The translations under genes were made by a program, and so were the position numbers. From the NCBI GenBank assembly GCA_027382625.1, contig JAJKFJ010022002.1, forward strand, positions 62,001-126,000: a stretch of DNA of 64,000 bases, in the 5' to 3' direction. This document shows, piece by piece, positions 34,770 through 48,355 of this stretch. The notes under the pieces were generated by a model, which worked only from the letters and a program-made list of their open reading frames with translations, ran no database searches and was not told the DNA's origin. Numbering within the stretch: position 1 is the first letter of the stretch; the number at the start of each line of letters is the position of its first letter. This stretch comes from Tetmemena sp. SeJ-2015 (taxonomy: Eukaryota; Ciliophora; Spirotrichea; Sporadotrichida; Oxytrichidae).

Positions 34770-35664
34770 TGACAGTAGTATCATTCTTTTCTTTTAAAAT
34801 TAAAAAGAAGATTAAGGATGATGCTTGCGGTTATGAAAAACTTTCTTATTAGCTTCAAGTTCAATTCTTTCGCTTTATTCTCTTTCATCTTAGATAGGTG
34901 GAAATTCAATTTCACTCAACTCATTTACTTAAGATATGTGCTTGAGGTAATTACTTCTAGGCAGGGGCTTTAATTCGAAGTCATTTATTGATAAAATTTT
35001 GAAGTTCTGTAACTTTTAATTTTCCAAATTGTGCAATTCTTCTGTTGCTGAAGTCTTAGCTAAGTTTCTAAATTCAGAGATGCAGTCAATCATGTTTTGC
35101 TTTTGCTTTGCTTTCTTCTTTATGTCTGTCTATTCTAAATATAATTTTCAAGATGCCTTAAAACTGCAACTTTTAAATAGTTTACATCTTCCCTCCCTCT
35201 GAAATCCACGATCTCATATTTAATATAACTAACGTTTTTTATTAAAATCTTTCTTTGCCTTGGGCTACCTAATTTCCTGCTTAGAGAACTTTGCGATTAT
35301 CTTCCCTTGCTCTATTCCATTTAAGTTGGTCTTTCTAATATAAATGAAACATACAGATATATTTCATGTTAGTGTGCTTGCCAATCAAATTCAATGTAAT
35401 TTTGCAGCAGACCTCCTAGTTGCTTTTTTATCATTCGCTCAAAATATAAAAAAACTTAAAGCTCGTACTAATCATCAAAGCCAAGCGGCTCTTCAGGTTC
35501 CTCAAATGCATCTTGCTCATTTTCTACGTCTCTCTAATGCTGCTGCTCTTGTACTTTGGTAGTTTTATTTTTGTGACTTGAATCATCATGTGTTGCTTAT
35601 TTAAATATTAATTAATCTCTCAATTATCACCTTATTATAATTTTGTTGCTGTTTTTAATTCCAT
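34770..35664 (-). CDS. Hypothetical protein with acidic and coiled segments
   Basis: Minus ATG at 35664. Joining across a GT...AG or IES segment gives MELKTATKLQQATHDDSSHK and an acidic stretch VENEQDAFEEPEEPLGFDD. Later segments include LLQNYIEFDWQAHQHEIYLY, EIVDFRGREDVNYLKVAVLR, and the helical NMIDCISEFRNLAKTSATEE. No family recognised. Its 3' end meets the end of the Q-rich gene; the exact stop is unclear. Its ATG lies only 24 bp from the ATG of the divergent K+ channel gene. Confidence 0.5.
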
Positions 35665-35688
35665 TACGAAATAATTGATTTATTCAAG

Positions 35689-38600
35689 ATGAAAATTGAA
35701 TTCAAATGCGCTTTAACTAGTATGCAGATTCATTGTCGACAATCTAAAAATTCTACAGAAAAGAAAGAGAAGCGAGACTACCTGTGGTCTTAAATTAAGA
35801 GATACTTCTGGCAGTAGATAATCATAAGCAGGATGAAGAGCGCACTTCAGTCTGAGGTGAGAGTTGAACACCTCGACCCTGATAATGACTTCGACGCTGA
35901 TGGCAATTTTATAATTTTCAAATTTATCTTTTTTGTGGTAAAATTAAATAATAATTACATCTCTCACTATGAGAACATGGTGAAATAGCAGCAAGATAAA
36001 TGGTACCTGATAAGTCCAGAGAGTAATTTCCTATAAGCGTGGGATGTAGTTATGTACATATTCACTGTATACACACTCTTTACCACGCCTTTCATGTAAG
36101 TAGCAAAGGTATATTATGCTCTCTTTTAGATTGGTGTTTCCAGAGTATTATCACTCAGTTCAAGTTGCTGAAACAATGAATGATATTGTTTTCTCAATAG
36201 ACATAAACTGAATAAAAAGTGAGCAATTTTTCGAAGAGTGTCTTATAAGTTTAGCGTTTTCATTTTTCAAAAGAATATTAAATTTATGGAGAAATAAACA
36301 AAAGGGTGTAGATAGTTTATATAAAATGATCCGAAGGTTTTTAATTAAAATTCTGCTCAAATTCCCTTAACCAATAAATCTAATTCTGTTTATAAAAAGT
36401 TAATATCTTCAAAGTGATAGTCAGACATTATTCTTATGGAGGAAGAGAAGCAAGAATTACCTCGCCAATCATTTCTTTGAAGAGAGTGTGAGGAGCTTTA
36501 AACTAGATAATTTTTTCTATTCTTAAACTCATTTATACAAAAATCTCTAATCAGAATCAATACAAGTCCTTGATTTAAAATTAATTCCCTTTAATGATAT
36601 TAAAAGAAAATACCAAAACATATTTTAATTCCATTAAATATATTAATTGTTCAAAAGAAAGAAATACGAAGGAACCCTAAAGGAGACTGCAAAAGCTTAC
36701 CTTAAGTATTTAATTTTCATCTTTAACTTGCTGTTTAGAGGTTATTTCATTTTAATTAGATTTTTACGCTCACTTTTAATAAATTTTTGACTTCTTGTCG
36801 GTCGTGCCCTCTTTAATTGGAGACGACAGTTAGGCTCTTTATCTTTTTAAACTGACTAGATTTGTGCACTCGGAGAGGTTATTTGCGCTCTTCAAGTTTA
36901 TCTTGGTGAAGTTTCTGCTAAATAGAGGGTACAATAGAATGAAGGTGGCTGACTATGCAGCACTCCTCACTTTGATTATCTTCGTGATTTTCGCCACTCA
37001 CATCCTCGCTTAATTGAGAGGATTACTTTATTTAATGAATCGCGTGCATCTACATTTTCTTGGGAAGAAGAGAGAGGATATATTTTATTATGAGGTACAA
37101 ATACCCTGAATAGCAGATCGGATGGATATATGGGTCAGTTGGCTACATAGATCCAGATGACAGCAGAGGCATCTATCTCTTCGCTATTTATTTCATCCTT
37201 ACTACCATCACTACAGTTGGCTATGGCGATCACACTGCAAGCACCAGAGATGAATTCATATTCTGCATGTGCATCGAGTTAAATGCAAAAAATATATAAA
37301 TATCCAAATCTTATGAGATGAGTTTATTGGCCTGAGTTTGTTCTCGTTTATGATGGGAAACATCTCCTCCATGATAAACAAGACTGAGTCGTTTGAGAGT
37401 TTACTGGATGAAAAGATGATGGCCCTCGATATCTGGATTAAGAAGATAGAAAAGTCTAACAAGCCTTACTATATCCCACCTGAACTCTATAGCGAAATCA
37501 AGAAGTATGTCCAAGATGCCTTCTAGTACGATTTCAATCTCATCATTGAGGAATTCTAATACTTAAGATTAATTAGCAAAATATTTTTGCAATTCCCATT
37601 CTATCACTAGATATCTCCTAAGTTGCAGACTGACTTGGTGAATGTGCTTTTCAAAGAGTTTTAGCAACAGTTTAGAGGCTTCTTCTAGAATTGCGAAAGG
37701 GGCTTCATAAATGAAGTCATTATTAACATGTACTGTAGAATTTGGGAGCCCAATGAGACTGTCATCTAATATGGCTCTAAGTTTCAAGAGATAAGAAAAA
37801 TGTGAATAGTTTATTTTCTAATAGATATACTTCATCAGAGAGGGAGAAGTCCTTCTCTACAATAGATAAATAAGTTAGAGAAGTTATAAGATATATAAAA
37901 TCATTTTTGTATAATTTACCTGAACAAATCTTTTATGAGACTGCCACAATATCAGGTATTCGGAGACTATCAGCTATTTTACGACTTGAAATCTAATGTG
38001 AATTTCATCACTCTTCTTAAATTTATTACAGTTTAATTAAAATGTAATTAATTCACTCACAAAAATAGAAACGTGAGGTTTATGTGCGTTTCAAAGAAGG
38101 TGTTTCTCAATTTGTGCGATCTCTTTCCTATAACCGCAGAGAATCTCAGAATAGTCAGTCTTAAAAGGAGAATAAAAATTCATCATCCATCCTATTCAGA
38201 ATTGATTAAAGAAAGTTCTACATATAAGCTATGGAGTAACTAGACCAGCAGAGTGGCGCCTTAAAGGCTTTACAGAGATCGATACGAAGAAAGATGAAGA
38301 TGGCTGCTCCCACTATCACTGAAACTAAACTTAGTTCCACCATGACCACCCCATAAGGTACTAGCAGAGGTGTAGTCACTGGAAATTTAGAAATGGAAGG
38401 CTCAGAAGGAGAGGAAGAGCTTGAGCAATTTTTCTCTGATGAGGAGCCCAAGATCAGTGTCGAAGATGAAGAAACTCCTGAGGTAGTTATGAAGAAAATT
38501 AGCAAGAAGCAATCGAAATACATAGTTTCCATCCATGAATGCACAAAAGCTGTAAATAAGTAGTATGTTTTTGTTTATAAGCAATGGATACTAATTTTGA

Positions 38601-38943
38601 GCTAATTAAGAAACACTTGAAGGAGGGCAGATCCTCAAATCCCTCAGCCTCTAGCTTGAAAGGCTCTGTCATTAAATTGAGTGATAAGTTTCAATAGAAA
38701 ACTGGATGCAAGACTAAAACCCTCCTCTCTTCACTAAGCATGCCACTTTCATAGAGATTATCTTAGGGGCCAAGTGAAGCCAACAGCTTTAGATAAGCCA
38801 CTTTGAACAACAATTTTTCAAAGTTTGAAAAGTTCAATACCGTTTTGCTGAAAGCAAGACCAAGTTCAAATAGAAGGGATGACCCTAATGACAATAACAG
38901 TAAAACTCAAACTATTCCCAAAATTAATCTGTTTGCTAGTTGA
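35689..38943 (+). CDS. Cyclic-nucleotide-binding voltage-gated K+ channel (EAG/CNG/HCN type)
   Basis: ATG at 35689. The channel begins WYLISPESNFLQAWDVVMYI (S1) and includes later S segments. A selectivity filter reads ILTTITTVGYGDH at about 37200, the GYGD of K+ channels. The C-linker follows (SLFSFMMGNISSMINKTESF, MMALDIWIKKIEKSNKPYY). The cyclic-nucleotide-binding domain is at about 37560-38050, with IYFIREGEVLLYNR and QYQVFGDYQLFYDLKSN. The tail is acidic and Ser-rich (MEGSEGEEELEQFFSDEEP) and ends KINLFAS at TGA 38941-38943. It probably sets ciliary or somatic membrane potential. Unresolved IESs remain (for example 36100-36850 and 37280-37320). Confidence 0.85.
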
Positions 38944-39023
38944 TCAGTGATAAGATGCTTTCTCTTTACGCTTGATTTCTTAATTTCTCAAATAACTTTC
39001 ACTCATTCAGATCTATGTTGAAT

Positions 39024-41175
39024 TCAATCTCTGAAATAAGAAATGAAATGCTCCGAGTTAAGACTATCCCTAATAGATTTCCCTTCGTTAGTTTGTTTAT
39101 CTTACTCCTTCTTTGCTCTATTGCTAGCTCCTTTGTGTGGTGAGGATTAAAGATTCTCTGTGACACTATCTTCTCTATATTAACTGAGCTTCTTGACTAT
39201 TCCATTAAGCTTATTAATTACATCAGATCCACTTTTGCTTTGAAGTTTTTCCAGCTTTGGGAGATTCAGGGCACCCTCGAGATACCTAAAGTTCTTAATC
39301 GGTTTCTTTTAAATCAGCAGGTTTTAATTAGAGCTAGATACTGAGGGCTAGAAGCTAAATGATTTATCTTGAAGATTTCCCACTATTTGGTCCAGATCTT
39401 ATTTACTTTTAGACTTTTCAAGGTAGCGAGATTAGTTTGAATTAGCATCCTCGATATAGATGAGTGGATTTAAGTCAGGAGTAGATTAAGATAAAAACAA
39501 TAAATTTTAAATTCCTCTGGCTAGTTTTAAGTTATAATTGATTCAAGGTCCTAATTCTTTTGAGGACTTAATTGTTAAATAATTTATTTTTAGCGTTTTT
39601 AGCGTTCCCTAGAGGAACCTCTTCTTTAATTGGTTTGCTCATTTATAAAAGTAGATCTTTAAGGTGACAGCTCAGGCAATGAGAATTTGTGTTTTCCAAA
39701 AGCGCTTTTTTAATAAGGAACTTCGAAATCCATATTTTACTCGTCTATATCTAATTTTTGGATCTTCGTAGCCACATTCTTCTATTAACAACTATATGAA
39801 AAATTATTATGAAAGTCTATTCAGAGGACTCTAATTAGGACTGAAAAGTCTTCAAGTTCTTTTAAGTTAGAGAAGTGTTATAGATGGCAGCTCCTATATT
39901 GACGTCTTTATTCCTTGAGCTGAAGTTTTCGAAGACTTTCTGAGATTGTTATCCAAACTTAAAGTTGAATGGGCTCACAACATGGGAGGGCAGATGATCA
40001 AAACATTATTACAATGAATTTAAAGTTTTTATTAAAATAGTGATGATTATTGTTGGCAAGCAAATTTGAGCTAGAGTTCTTCGAAGTGAGAGTGAGAAAC
40101 TTTTTGAATTGTGGTCTCTTCTTATACTTAGCTAGAAGCTCTATAGTAGGGTCAAACTCTTGAGTCTTTGGAGAAATTAAAATACATTATTCACGACTGC
40201 TTGAGAAGTGTTGACTGAAGCAGCATTAAGCTTTTGATTTTTCCTCTTTAAAAGTTTATCAACTATTCTTTTCAAAGCTTTCTCTTCGTATTACTTTTTA
40301 GCCTAAGCATCAGTTTGAGAATAATTCTTACAAATTAATAAATAAGTTTGCTTCTCAGCAGCTACTTAATCTTAAGCAAATTGCAAATTCTTAACTTGAC
40401 TAGTTATAATACTTCCTCTTCTAGCTTGAGAAGTATTTTATAGCAGGAGGAGAGAATCATTTCTAGAAGAAGTTTTCATATTATGCAACGGGCTAGTGAT
40501 TTCACTGCAAGTCAGAGATCCATTTTTGTATTTCATGAAAATGGAATCTGAGAGTTGCTTTTTCTTGGTTGACTTTCCTCTCCGTTCTCTAAGACTTTAA
40601 TCAGAGGCGACAAGTAATTGCATTTCACTTTACTTGATGAAGGCTCCCTTTTAGCGTGGCTCCTTCTCATCAACTGAAAATGAAGTGTTGTTGGCCATTT
40701 CTGCAGCTTCCTTCATTGCAAAATTAGTTTTAGCCAGCACTACTCCCTCTTCTCGCTCTCTTTCCTTATCTTCCATTTGCTGATTACGATTGAATCGCTA
40801 CATCTCCAACCTGTTCATATTCGCAGAATGCTTCATGATATCAAACTTCTTTGGCTTTAGCATCTTCTAGTTGGAATTCTAGACTCTTCTTAATCCACAA
40901 AACTTCACTTATTCAACACTATACTATATGAAGTTAATGAGGTTGACAGCTTTGACAGAGCAGAAATCTTTGATGTCTTGGAGTCGCTGTTGGATCATGA
41001 CTTGCGTTATTTGACTCATTCTAAAATTCATCTGTCTCTCCAAAATCTTGTTTTGAGCGGTCAGTCCTAGAGTTTATTCAACAAACGCTTCTTGTTAATA
41101 AAGGGACTAAGTGAACTTAGTAGGAGAGAGCGATGCCACGTTGCTCAGAACTTTTCTATCTTTTGGCACTAGCAT
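39024..41175 (-). CDS. Hypothetical basic coiled protein
   Basis: Minus ATG at 41175 (MLVPKDRKVLSNVASLSPTK), followed by MNFRMSQITQVMIQQRLQDI and a long K/R/Q/S-rich sequence with helical stretches (KQYEEKALKRIVDKLLKRK). The last exon reads RYLEGALNLPKLEKLQSKSG and ends at TGA 39024-39026. A 49-bp GT...AG segment near 39470 joins NLKFI to DANSNQSRYLEK. No domain recognised. An internal ATG at 39642 lies in a frame that continues from upstream, so it is probably not a separate gene. Confidence 0.5.
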
Positions 41176-41395
41176 GATTGAAGGTCATAATTTTAGAGGA
41201 CTAATGAGAGCAGCAGCAGAGGATGAGTTAATAATCTGGTGCTATTGTTGGTGTTGTTATAGGACTAATTGCTTAATGTTCTTTACACCCTCTAAGTTCA
41301 TTTAATCTTTCTTTATATTAATTTTACAATTGGCATTTTAACTTGCAATATAATGATGATATAGACATCGGATTAATTTATAAGGAGATGTGAAA

Positions 41396-44345
41396 ATGAC
41401 AATTTATAATTGCAAAATATATTAGCAGTAATTGCATAAAGTAGAAACAAGCAATAGATCTTAAACTTTTGAAAATGATAGTAGATTCACCGCTTGCTTT
41501 AATTTAAATTTGCAAATCAATTTAACAAAGAGAGATCAAGGACGAGAGAAATACTTCAGTCTCCAGATATTGATGGAGATAGAAAGACGTAAAATTAATA
41601 TCTTCTTTGCGAAAGATTTCTATAGTGCAGAACATATCAAGTTAGAAAGGCCTCGAAATTAAAAACCAGCATCAGTATCAAACTAGATAAATGTTCTTAA
41701 GTTTGCTTTATAACTTTTAACTTACTCGCAACAGAGTGCAAGCACCAAAGTACTTCTGAGAGGCCTAATTTAAGATAATAAAACTTCACTTCCACCCAGT
41801 AAGTAGTTGACCTTCTAGGTTTTACCAAACTAATCTTATCGAGCTGAACAAGTTATTAAACCTCTTCCATAGTAATGAAACTAAGTTTTGATACAATGGT
41901 GCAGCACACAACTGTGGTAGATCAAGCAATACCAAAACCTTAATCCATATCCAACATGAAGCTTTTGAAAAATCAGCACGCATCAGGCTCACCTAAGAAG
42001 AGATCTGTCTTCTTGAAAAGATAAATGAGCGAGAAGAGACTCAAAGAGTATTAGAGATAGCAAATTGCCTAAATGAGTTCTAGTCCTAACCTTATGGAAG
42101 ATTTGGAGGCTCCAGAAAATTTCTTCGCGCAATCTAGATAGAAAGGTGAGTCCAAATACTTAAAGCTTTAGACATTAGAAACAGAATCTTAGTTGTCATA
42201 TAGGTGGAGCTAAAAGATCTTTGATGTTTGACACTGAGGGAAAGATGCCGAAGAGATCTATTCTAGGGAACCCTGACTCCTTTAAACAGGTCTAAATAAA
42301 GCTGAATGATAATAAAGCAAGCAAGAGACAAGCATATTTTGCAGCGTCAACTACAGTTGCTTCTTAATCAGTGCTTGGCTCAACGAGCAATATGTCAATT
42401 CATCAAAACTAAGGCCATAACATTTACTAAAGTTTCATCATAAAAATAGTCTATCATCCTATTCATACTTCGATATATTTTTCTGATTGGTGTTTCTAAT
42501 TAACTAGCAAGCATAATGAAAAGTACCATGTCAACTCCCTAGCAGAGAACTCTCACGGGAGGTGCTGTCTTGACTAGAGGTAATAGAAATAGTAGCAACG
42601 ATCTCCATTAGAGTGTATATGGTAGCCCCACTTAGGGCTAGAGTTTTACAGGGCAATCCACTTAAGCTGCTTAATCCAAGGGAGTAAACTTTCAAGCAAA
42701 AGGAGCCTTCGGATATGGCTAAAACAAGATTATAAGCGATCAATATCTAGAGAAAATGTACCAGAATATCTTAGAGCGAATAAGTGATAACGAAGAAGAG
42801 GAACTCAAGAAGATGGAACAGCTTCCTGAAAGTGTTAAGCTCACTCATTTTAAGTCAGCGAGAATCTTTTAGCGATATAGTCAATTGATTAATTTCCCTA
42901 CTCTCTAGATTATTAATATGAGGAGTTGAAAGATTTCTGGGACAAAAAGCAAGCATCTCTGGCTGAAAAATCTGGCAAGCCTTATGTAGACTAAAGCTTG
43001 ATGCAAGCCTCGAATGATTAAAGGCGGAAATTAGAAGCTCAAGAGCTTGTAGATAAAGCCATCTTAAATAAGAGATGTGCAGGAGGTCCTATTTGGAAAG
43101 CAGATTTGAGGAATTACGACATTATTAACCCTCACAAAAGCGTTTCAGAGATCACCAAGAAACATTTTTTTATATGTATAACCCAATCCATTTTCTGAAG
43201 AGGAAATTAAGCGAATGGCTTTAAGAGAACAAACTATATTGGAAAATAAGTAACAAAGGAGGGCCTTTATAGTGAATGAGAGCTTAGGAAAAGCCAACAA
43301 TGGTGGGGATTAGGGAATATGGTATATGGACAGGACTTACAAGCCTACTGAAATCATTAGAACTCCTAACTTTGACAGAGCTAACTTGAATGGACTAGAC
43401 TAGTTTGGTAGATCTTATTATACAGAAAAGTTCGGGGATACTCATCACTTACAAATTATACTTTTTCTCTTGCTAGATTTATTATCATCAGTTTAATCAG
43501 ACCTTCAAAGGAAGTGAAAGCGGATTTTACTAGCCTGAAAGACAGCCAATCCCTCGTCTTCAAATTAGTTAGGAAAGAAGTTAAACAGATGTGAATGACG
43601 AGGAGTAGTTGCTTTATAAAACTCAAGACAGTATTTAATCATTAGATATTAACAAGAGAGGCAGTGAGAAACAAACTAACATCTCAAATCAATCACACTA
43701 TCAAACCTCGAAGGAGCGGCAGTTCACTCTAAGAGTAGAAGATCTAGATGAAAACCAAGACAAAGTTTATATAAACTTTTATGTCATGGTTTTAAGTTTC
43801 ATAGGCATTTGTGGATAGAAAAATGAGATCTTCATACGCTAGCTAGTTCAACTTGTCTAATGTCTCATCAGTTTCCAAAAAGAAGATCTTGGCTTTAGAA
43901 TTTATATTTATTTAAGAGTTAGAATTCCCTTCATTCATTTTTAAATTGCTAGATAAGAAGAAAGTGGATATTGTTTAGCATCCCAAAAATTAGACAATTA
44001 TGTCTTTCTGTCCTTAGGAAGAGGATCTGCTTGGTATGTGTTTGCAGGGCTAAAATAAGCTTCAGATGGAGTATGATTCTGCTAAGGCAATCAGAGGAGA
44101 GAAAATACTAGTAGCTAAGCAGAGAAAGCACAGTCCTTTCAACACAAAGAAGAGTGATGTTGAGAAACTTCCAGACAAATCTTTAATCAACAAAGCTCAA
44201 GCAGTAACAATTCTCAAAATTGTAATGAAATATATTGCTTTTATTCTTTGATAAATATTCTCTCAACTTTTGAAGATGAGGAAGACTAGTCTGCAGATAA
44301 AGATGAAATTATTGCTATTCAATATGACAAGGGCCTATTTTTCTG
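41396..44345 (+). CDS. Hypothetical Ser/Gln-rich protein
   Basis: ATG at 41396 opens a 160-codon frame (MTIYNCKIYQQQLHKVETSN) with UAR used often as Gln. Further clear segments are KRSVFLKRQMSEKRLKEYQR (about 42000), AFGYGQNKIISDQYLEKMYQ (about 42710), FWDKKQASLAEKSGKPYVD (42930) and RGEKILVAKQRKHSPFNTKK (about 44095). The last segment DEEDQSADKDEIIAIQYDKG ends at TGA 44343-44345. No known domain; about 850-900 residues. Several IESs are required to join the frames. Confidence 0.5.
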
Positions 44346-44610
44346 ATTATTTAAGACATTTAGTTTTTAATCCTATAAGAGATTAAAATTACAAAGTTAA
44401 TTTCTTTCTCTATCCTTAATAATTTTTTTTGAAGTTATCATTTTTTGGAAAAGGTTAAGAGATTAAACTTCTATAATAAGACGAAGATAATACTGCGATA
44501 ATATTAATTTGGAGTATTATCACCTACTCCCATTTATTTAGAGTAGGCATATAATAATAATCATTCGATAAAGCACTTACTTACTTAATTAGAAATCACA
44601 ATATATTAGC

Positions 44611-47600
44611 ATGGATATTCCAAAAATGCTGGTCTCTGGAGACTCCAAACAGATCGTGCAACCAAGCCCCTCTTCGCAGAGGTAGATCTCCACCCAGCCA
44701 AAGAAGACAGTCAGACTCAAACAAAAAGGCACAGCTTACTATCAATCAAGATATTAGTTATTACTTTAGATACAGTACTTAATTTTGAACTGATATTGCA
44801 GAAGAAGGAAACGAATCCTTGTAGACGATATAGTTTTAGAACAAGAAACTTCAGCAGTCTCAATCTCACATGCTGCTACCCGAAATATCGAAGGTAAATA
44901 GCTCTAAAGATCCTCATTATCAAACAGGATAGACAGTTAAGAGCAAGTTAATTTTGAAATAAAAAAGATCTATTCTTTAAATTAGTATCGAGTTATTGTT
45001 TATGAGAGAATGATTAGCTATATATTTCATTGTGAAGTAAAAAATTGTAAGTTCCTTTAAGGGATGCCACTTTCTCCTTCCAAGGGATTGGACTTTGAGT
45101 ATGTTGGTGACTACACCACAAGTTCATAAGTTTAAAATCTTCGGTTTACTGGGGAGCCAGCCATTAAATTGACAAATGAGCCATCCTCACTCAAGAACAA
45201 AACAATGTCCAACTTACAGTCTCATCCTCCCATTATTTGCTATTATCTATCTATTTTATTGTTTATTAGTCTCTCAATGACTATCTCGACAGACGCTTTC
45301 CTAGCATGAGCCAACAGTAGCTTCAAAACTATACCACGCAGCAGATAAATCCGCCCGTTAGTTAACTCAGAATGAACAATAAATAAAATTCTTAGTTGCA
45401 ATCTCAAAAGAATCTTAACCTAAGAAATAGCAATTATTGATTAGTTAAATGACTTATTCTTTTTAACCATAAAACTTAGAGAAATAACTATGGCGACTTT
45501 TATAAGAACCTCATGAAACCGTTAGGAGGGAAGTATGTATGATTTAGTGTATAGTTATACTTCATACTTGCATATTTATGTTGACAACATTACCAAGGCC
45601 CTGAATCCATCGATGCAAGCATAGATAGCAGGCGCCCAATCCATTTTCAAAAGAAACAACAGCTCTGGGGCTATCCTAGTAGATGCAAACTAGGCACTCT
45701 AGTCAAATCTAGAGGCTCATAGAATCCAATCGTTCATTTGAATAACGCGAGAAACTCTTTCGCCTAAATGATAGGCTTGCTCACTAATTAAAATGACTCA
45801 AAATAAATGGGATTAAACCAAACTAGAACAAGCCTAATTTCTTTTATGAATTTTACTTTATCTTAAGCTTGGGTTTTGAATCTCAAAAGGCTCCTCTTGG
45901 AAATCCTGAGCTTGGCCAGAGTAGTGTATTTCAAGGGATGGAGGATAGTGGAGATGAAGCTTCAAAGAACCATTAGCAACAGCTTTAGATGCTTGTTTCT
46001 CAAATAGACTAGAGTAAAATATCTCATAATATAGACGGCCACTCTCTTGAGGAATATAGAAAGCAAGTGGCAGATTAGCATAATTTTGTCTTCTTCAAGT
46101 TTTTCATTTAACTTAAGATCAAAGTGTATCCTTGAAAAATGTGAGCTTTGATAAGCCAGGAGAAGTTTACAAAAATTACTTGAAGGAGCAAGGCGCTCAG
46201 TCTGTAACTCGTCTGCAGCACTCTTTGACGAAGCAATCATTGAATACTTAGACTTTACGAGACAAACTAATCTTCAAGAATCATCTCAGAATGTTTCAGG
46301 ATGAAACAACTTTCCTAGATGAATTCAATAAACTTTCAGAATCTCTTGAGGGCACTCCTGGTGCCTCAACTAACCCTGAAAAGCTACAGAGCTCTCAATT
46401 TAAGAAAGGCTCAAAATTAAAGGCAAAGAGAAGAGGGGCATCACTGGGCGGGGACGAAAGTGCGTACCAACCACCTACGGAACTCACAAAGGTCATAACG
46501 AATAATTAGATTTATTATATTTGGTCAGTAGATAATTTTGAGCTGTTTCAAAAACATGGAAAGTGAGTTTGGTAGAGAGGATGTATAAACCTTTGAGCGC
46601 ATCGTGAAAGATCTACTCTCTGATAAGCTTCTTGTTGAGGATCTAATTTCTAAAGATGAACTTGAAACAGCCATGAACAAGAAAATGTACGCTGGCTTCT
46701 CTATGGCACCTCAGATTAGAAAATAGATCAAGTCTGCTCTGAAAGATGAATACGACATAGATGTCGACAAGCTAGAGGAGATTTTTGCTAATAAGTCCTA
46801 CATCATAAGTTCAAAATTGAAAAGCTTTTTAAATTTAGCTTCATCAAGAATACTCATGCGTATTATAGAAAACACATAAGAAGCTATCAGGAGGCATTGA
46901 AGGAAGCAATTAAGTTAAACAAGGCTGCATCTTCAAAGACTGATCAATTTACAAGTGTGATTGAAGATTTTAAGAACTTTCGGGTGCAGCAAAAACTAAA
47001 AGAGCATCAAATTACTTAAAAGAGGAAAGAGACTATCTTAAATGATATTGAAGGAACTTAAATGGCTTCTGATTTTAAATTTTCCCTTATTGCTAGTCTT
47101 TTAGTTTCTGATTCTCCAGGAAGAATCGATCCTTCATAACTTTTAGACTAATAGAATTCAACTTCCAAGCATAGATCCTCTTCAGTCGGAGCAGAATAAA
47201 ACGGAGCTAATGAGAGGTACACAGCCTTCATAATCTTTATGGCTATGCAAGAGATGATAAAATAAGTTTTTGTTGAATGCAGAGACAAGGGTAGGCTCTT
47301 CCTCAAGCTTTTCAAGAAATACTTTGACGAACAAGAGCGCAACTGGCTCACCATAATTAAAGAGCTCTGCACTCACATCGAGAAGATTAAGCTAGAGAGA
47401 TCGTTCATCCTAAATAAGTTTGTGGATAAAAGAATTTCACTTCTTGATAACTACTTCATCAAAGATCATTTGCAAGACACATTGCTCTCAAAAGAAGTTT
47501 CTCAAGAAAGCATTTATAAGCACAAGAGAATCATAAATGAGCTGATAGGATTTATAAACAGAGAAGAGGATGAGAGATACTTAATAGAAGTTCAGATGAA

Positions 47601-48246
47601 GAATTTAGAAAAAGATGTCAGAGACATCATTTATAACATACTTTATAATGAAGTTATCGTTTTTTAATGTTTGAATAACTGGGATCTTATTAGAGCGAAT
47701 CAAGAGTTCAAGGAAAAGCTCTAAAAGGTGAATACTATGAAGATAAAGGAGGATTTTAACTTAATGGAGTCAGTAAGACAACTTAAGAGAGATGACTAAG
47801 CTGTGCTTGTGAACCTTGAAAGAATGAGACAAGCTCTATCTCAAGGAAATGTTCAGTGGGACTTGGAAAAGATCCAGCTTGAGGGTTAAAACCACTTCTT
47901 CAGAGAGGAAAATGCAGTCATGAAGCAAGAGATGAAAAAACTTAGAGAGTAACATGAGTAGATGCAAGAAAGCTTGTAAGAAAGATCCAAGGAGGTCTTT
48001 GACCTTCAAACTCGTCTCAAGAAATTCACTCAGCACTTGGATATTATAGAAAGAGCTTAGGCAGAGATACAAACAGATGTCAGCTTTAAAAATGAGGAAT
48101 TCACTTCCACATTAGATCAAATTCTTAAGAACAAATTGAACAATTAACTTAAGAAAGTTACTAAACTAATGAACAAAGCGAAGGCAAATGTTAACAACTA
48201 TCAACCAATAAATTTTGAATCCAAATCTAATGAAATAAGGATTTGA
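44611..48246 (+). CDS. Coiled-coil protein, axonemal dynein light chain domain-like (AXDND1-like)
   Basis: ATG at 44611 (MDIPKMLVSGDSKQIVQPSP). The first 1.8 kb is Ser/Gln-rich. From 46290 the protein becomes helical (FLDEFNKLSESLEGTPG, ERIVKDLLSDKLLVEDLISK). At about 47230-47340, AMQEMIKQVFVECRDKGRLF followed by KLFKKYFDEQ resembles the core of the axonemal dynein light chain family (regular form IRQVTIxCxERGLLLxRVRDE). A long coiled coil follows (RRLKKFTQH-type heptads, LKRDDQAVLVNLERMRQALS) to TGA 48244-48246. Size (about 1,000 aa) fits AXDND1. A ciliary role is inferred from this similarity only. Confidence 0.5.
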
Positions 48247-48355
48247 TGAAATGAAAAAATCGTTTAAGGTTATGAAACTCTCTTAACTTCATTCTTAATG
48301 AGATACTCTCTGCGAAGTCAACTTTGAATTAGAATTCTTGGATCTTGCTGAAGCT

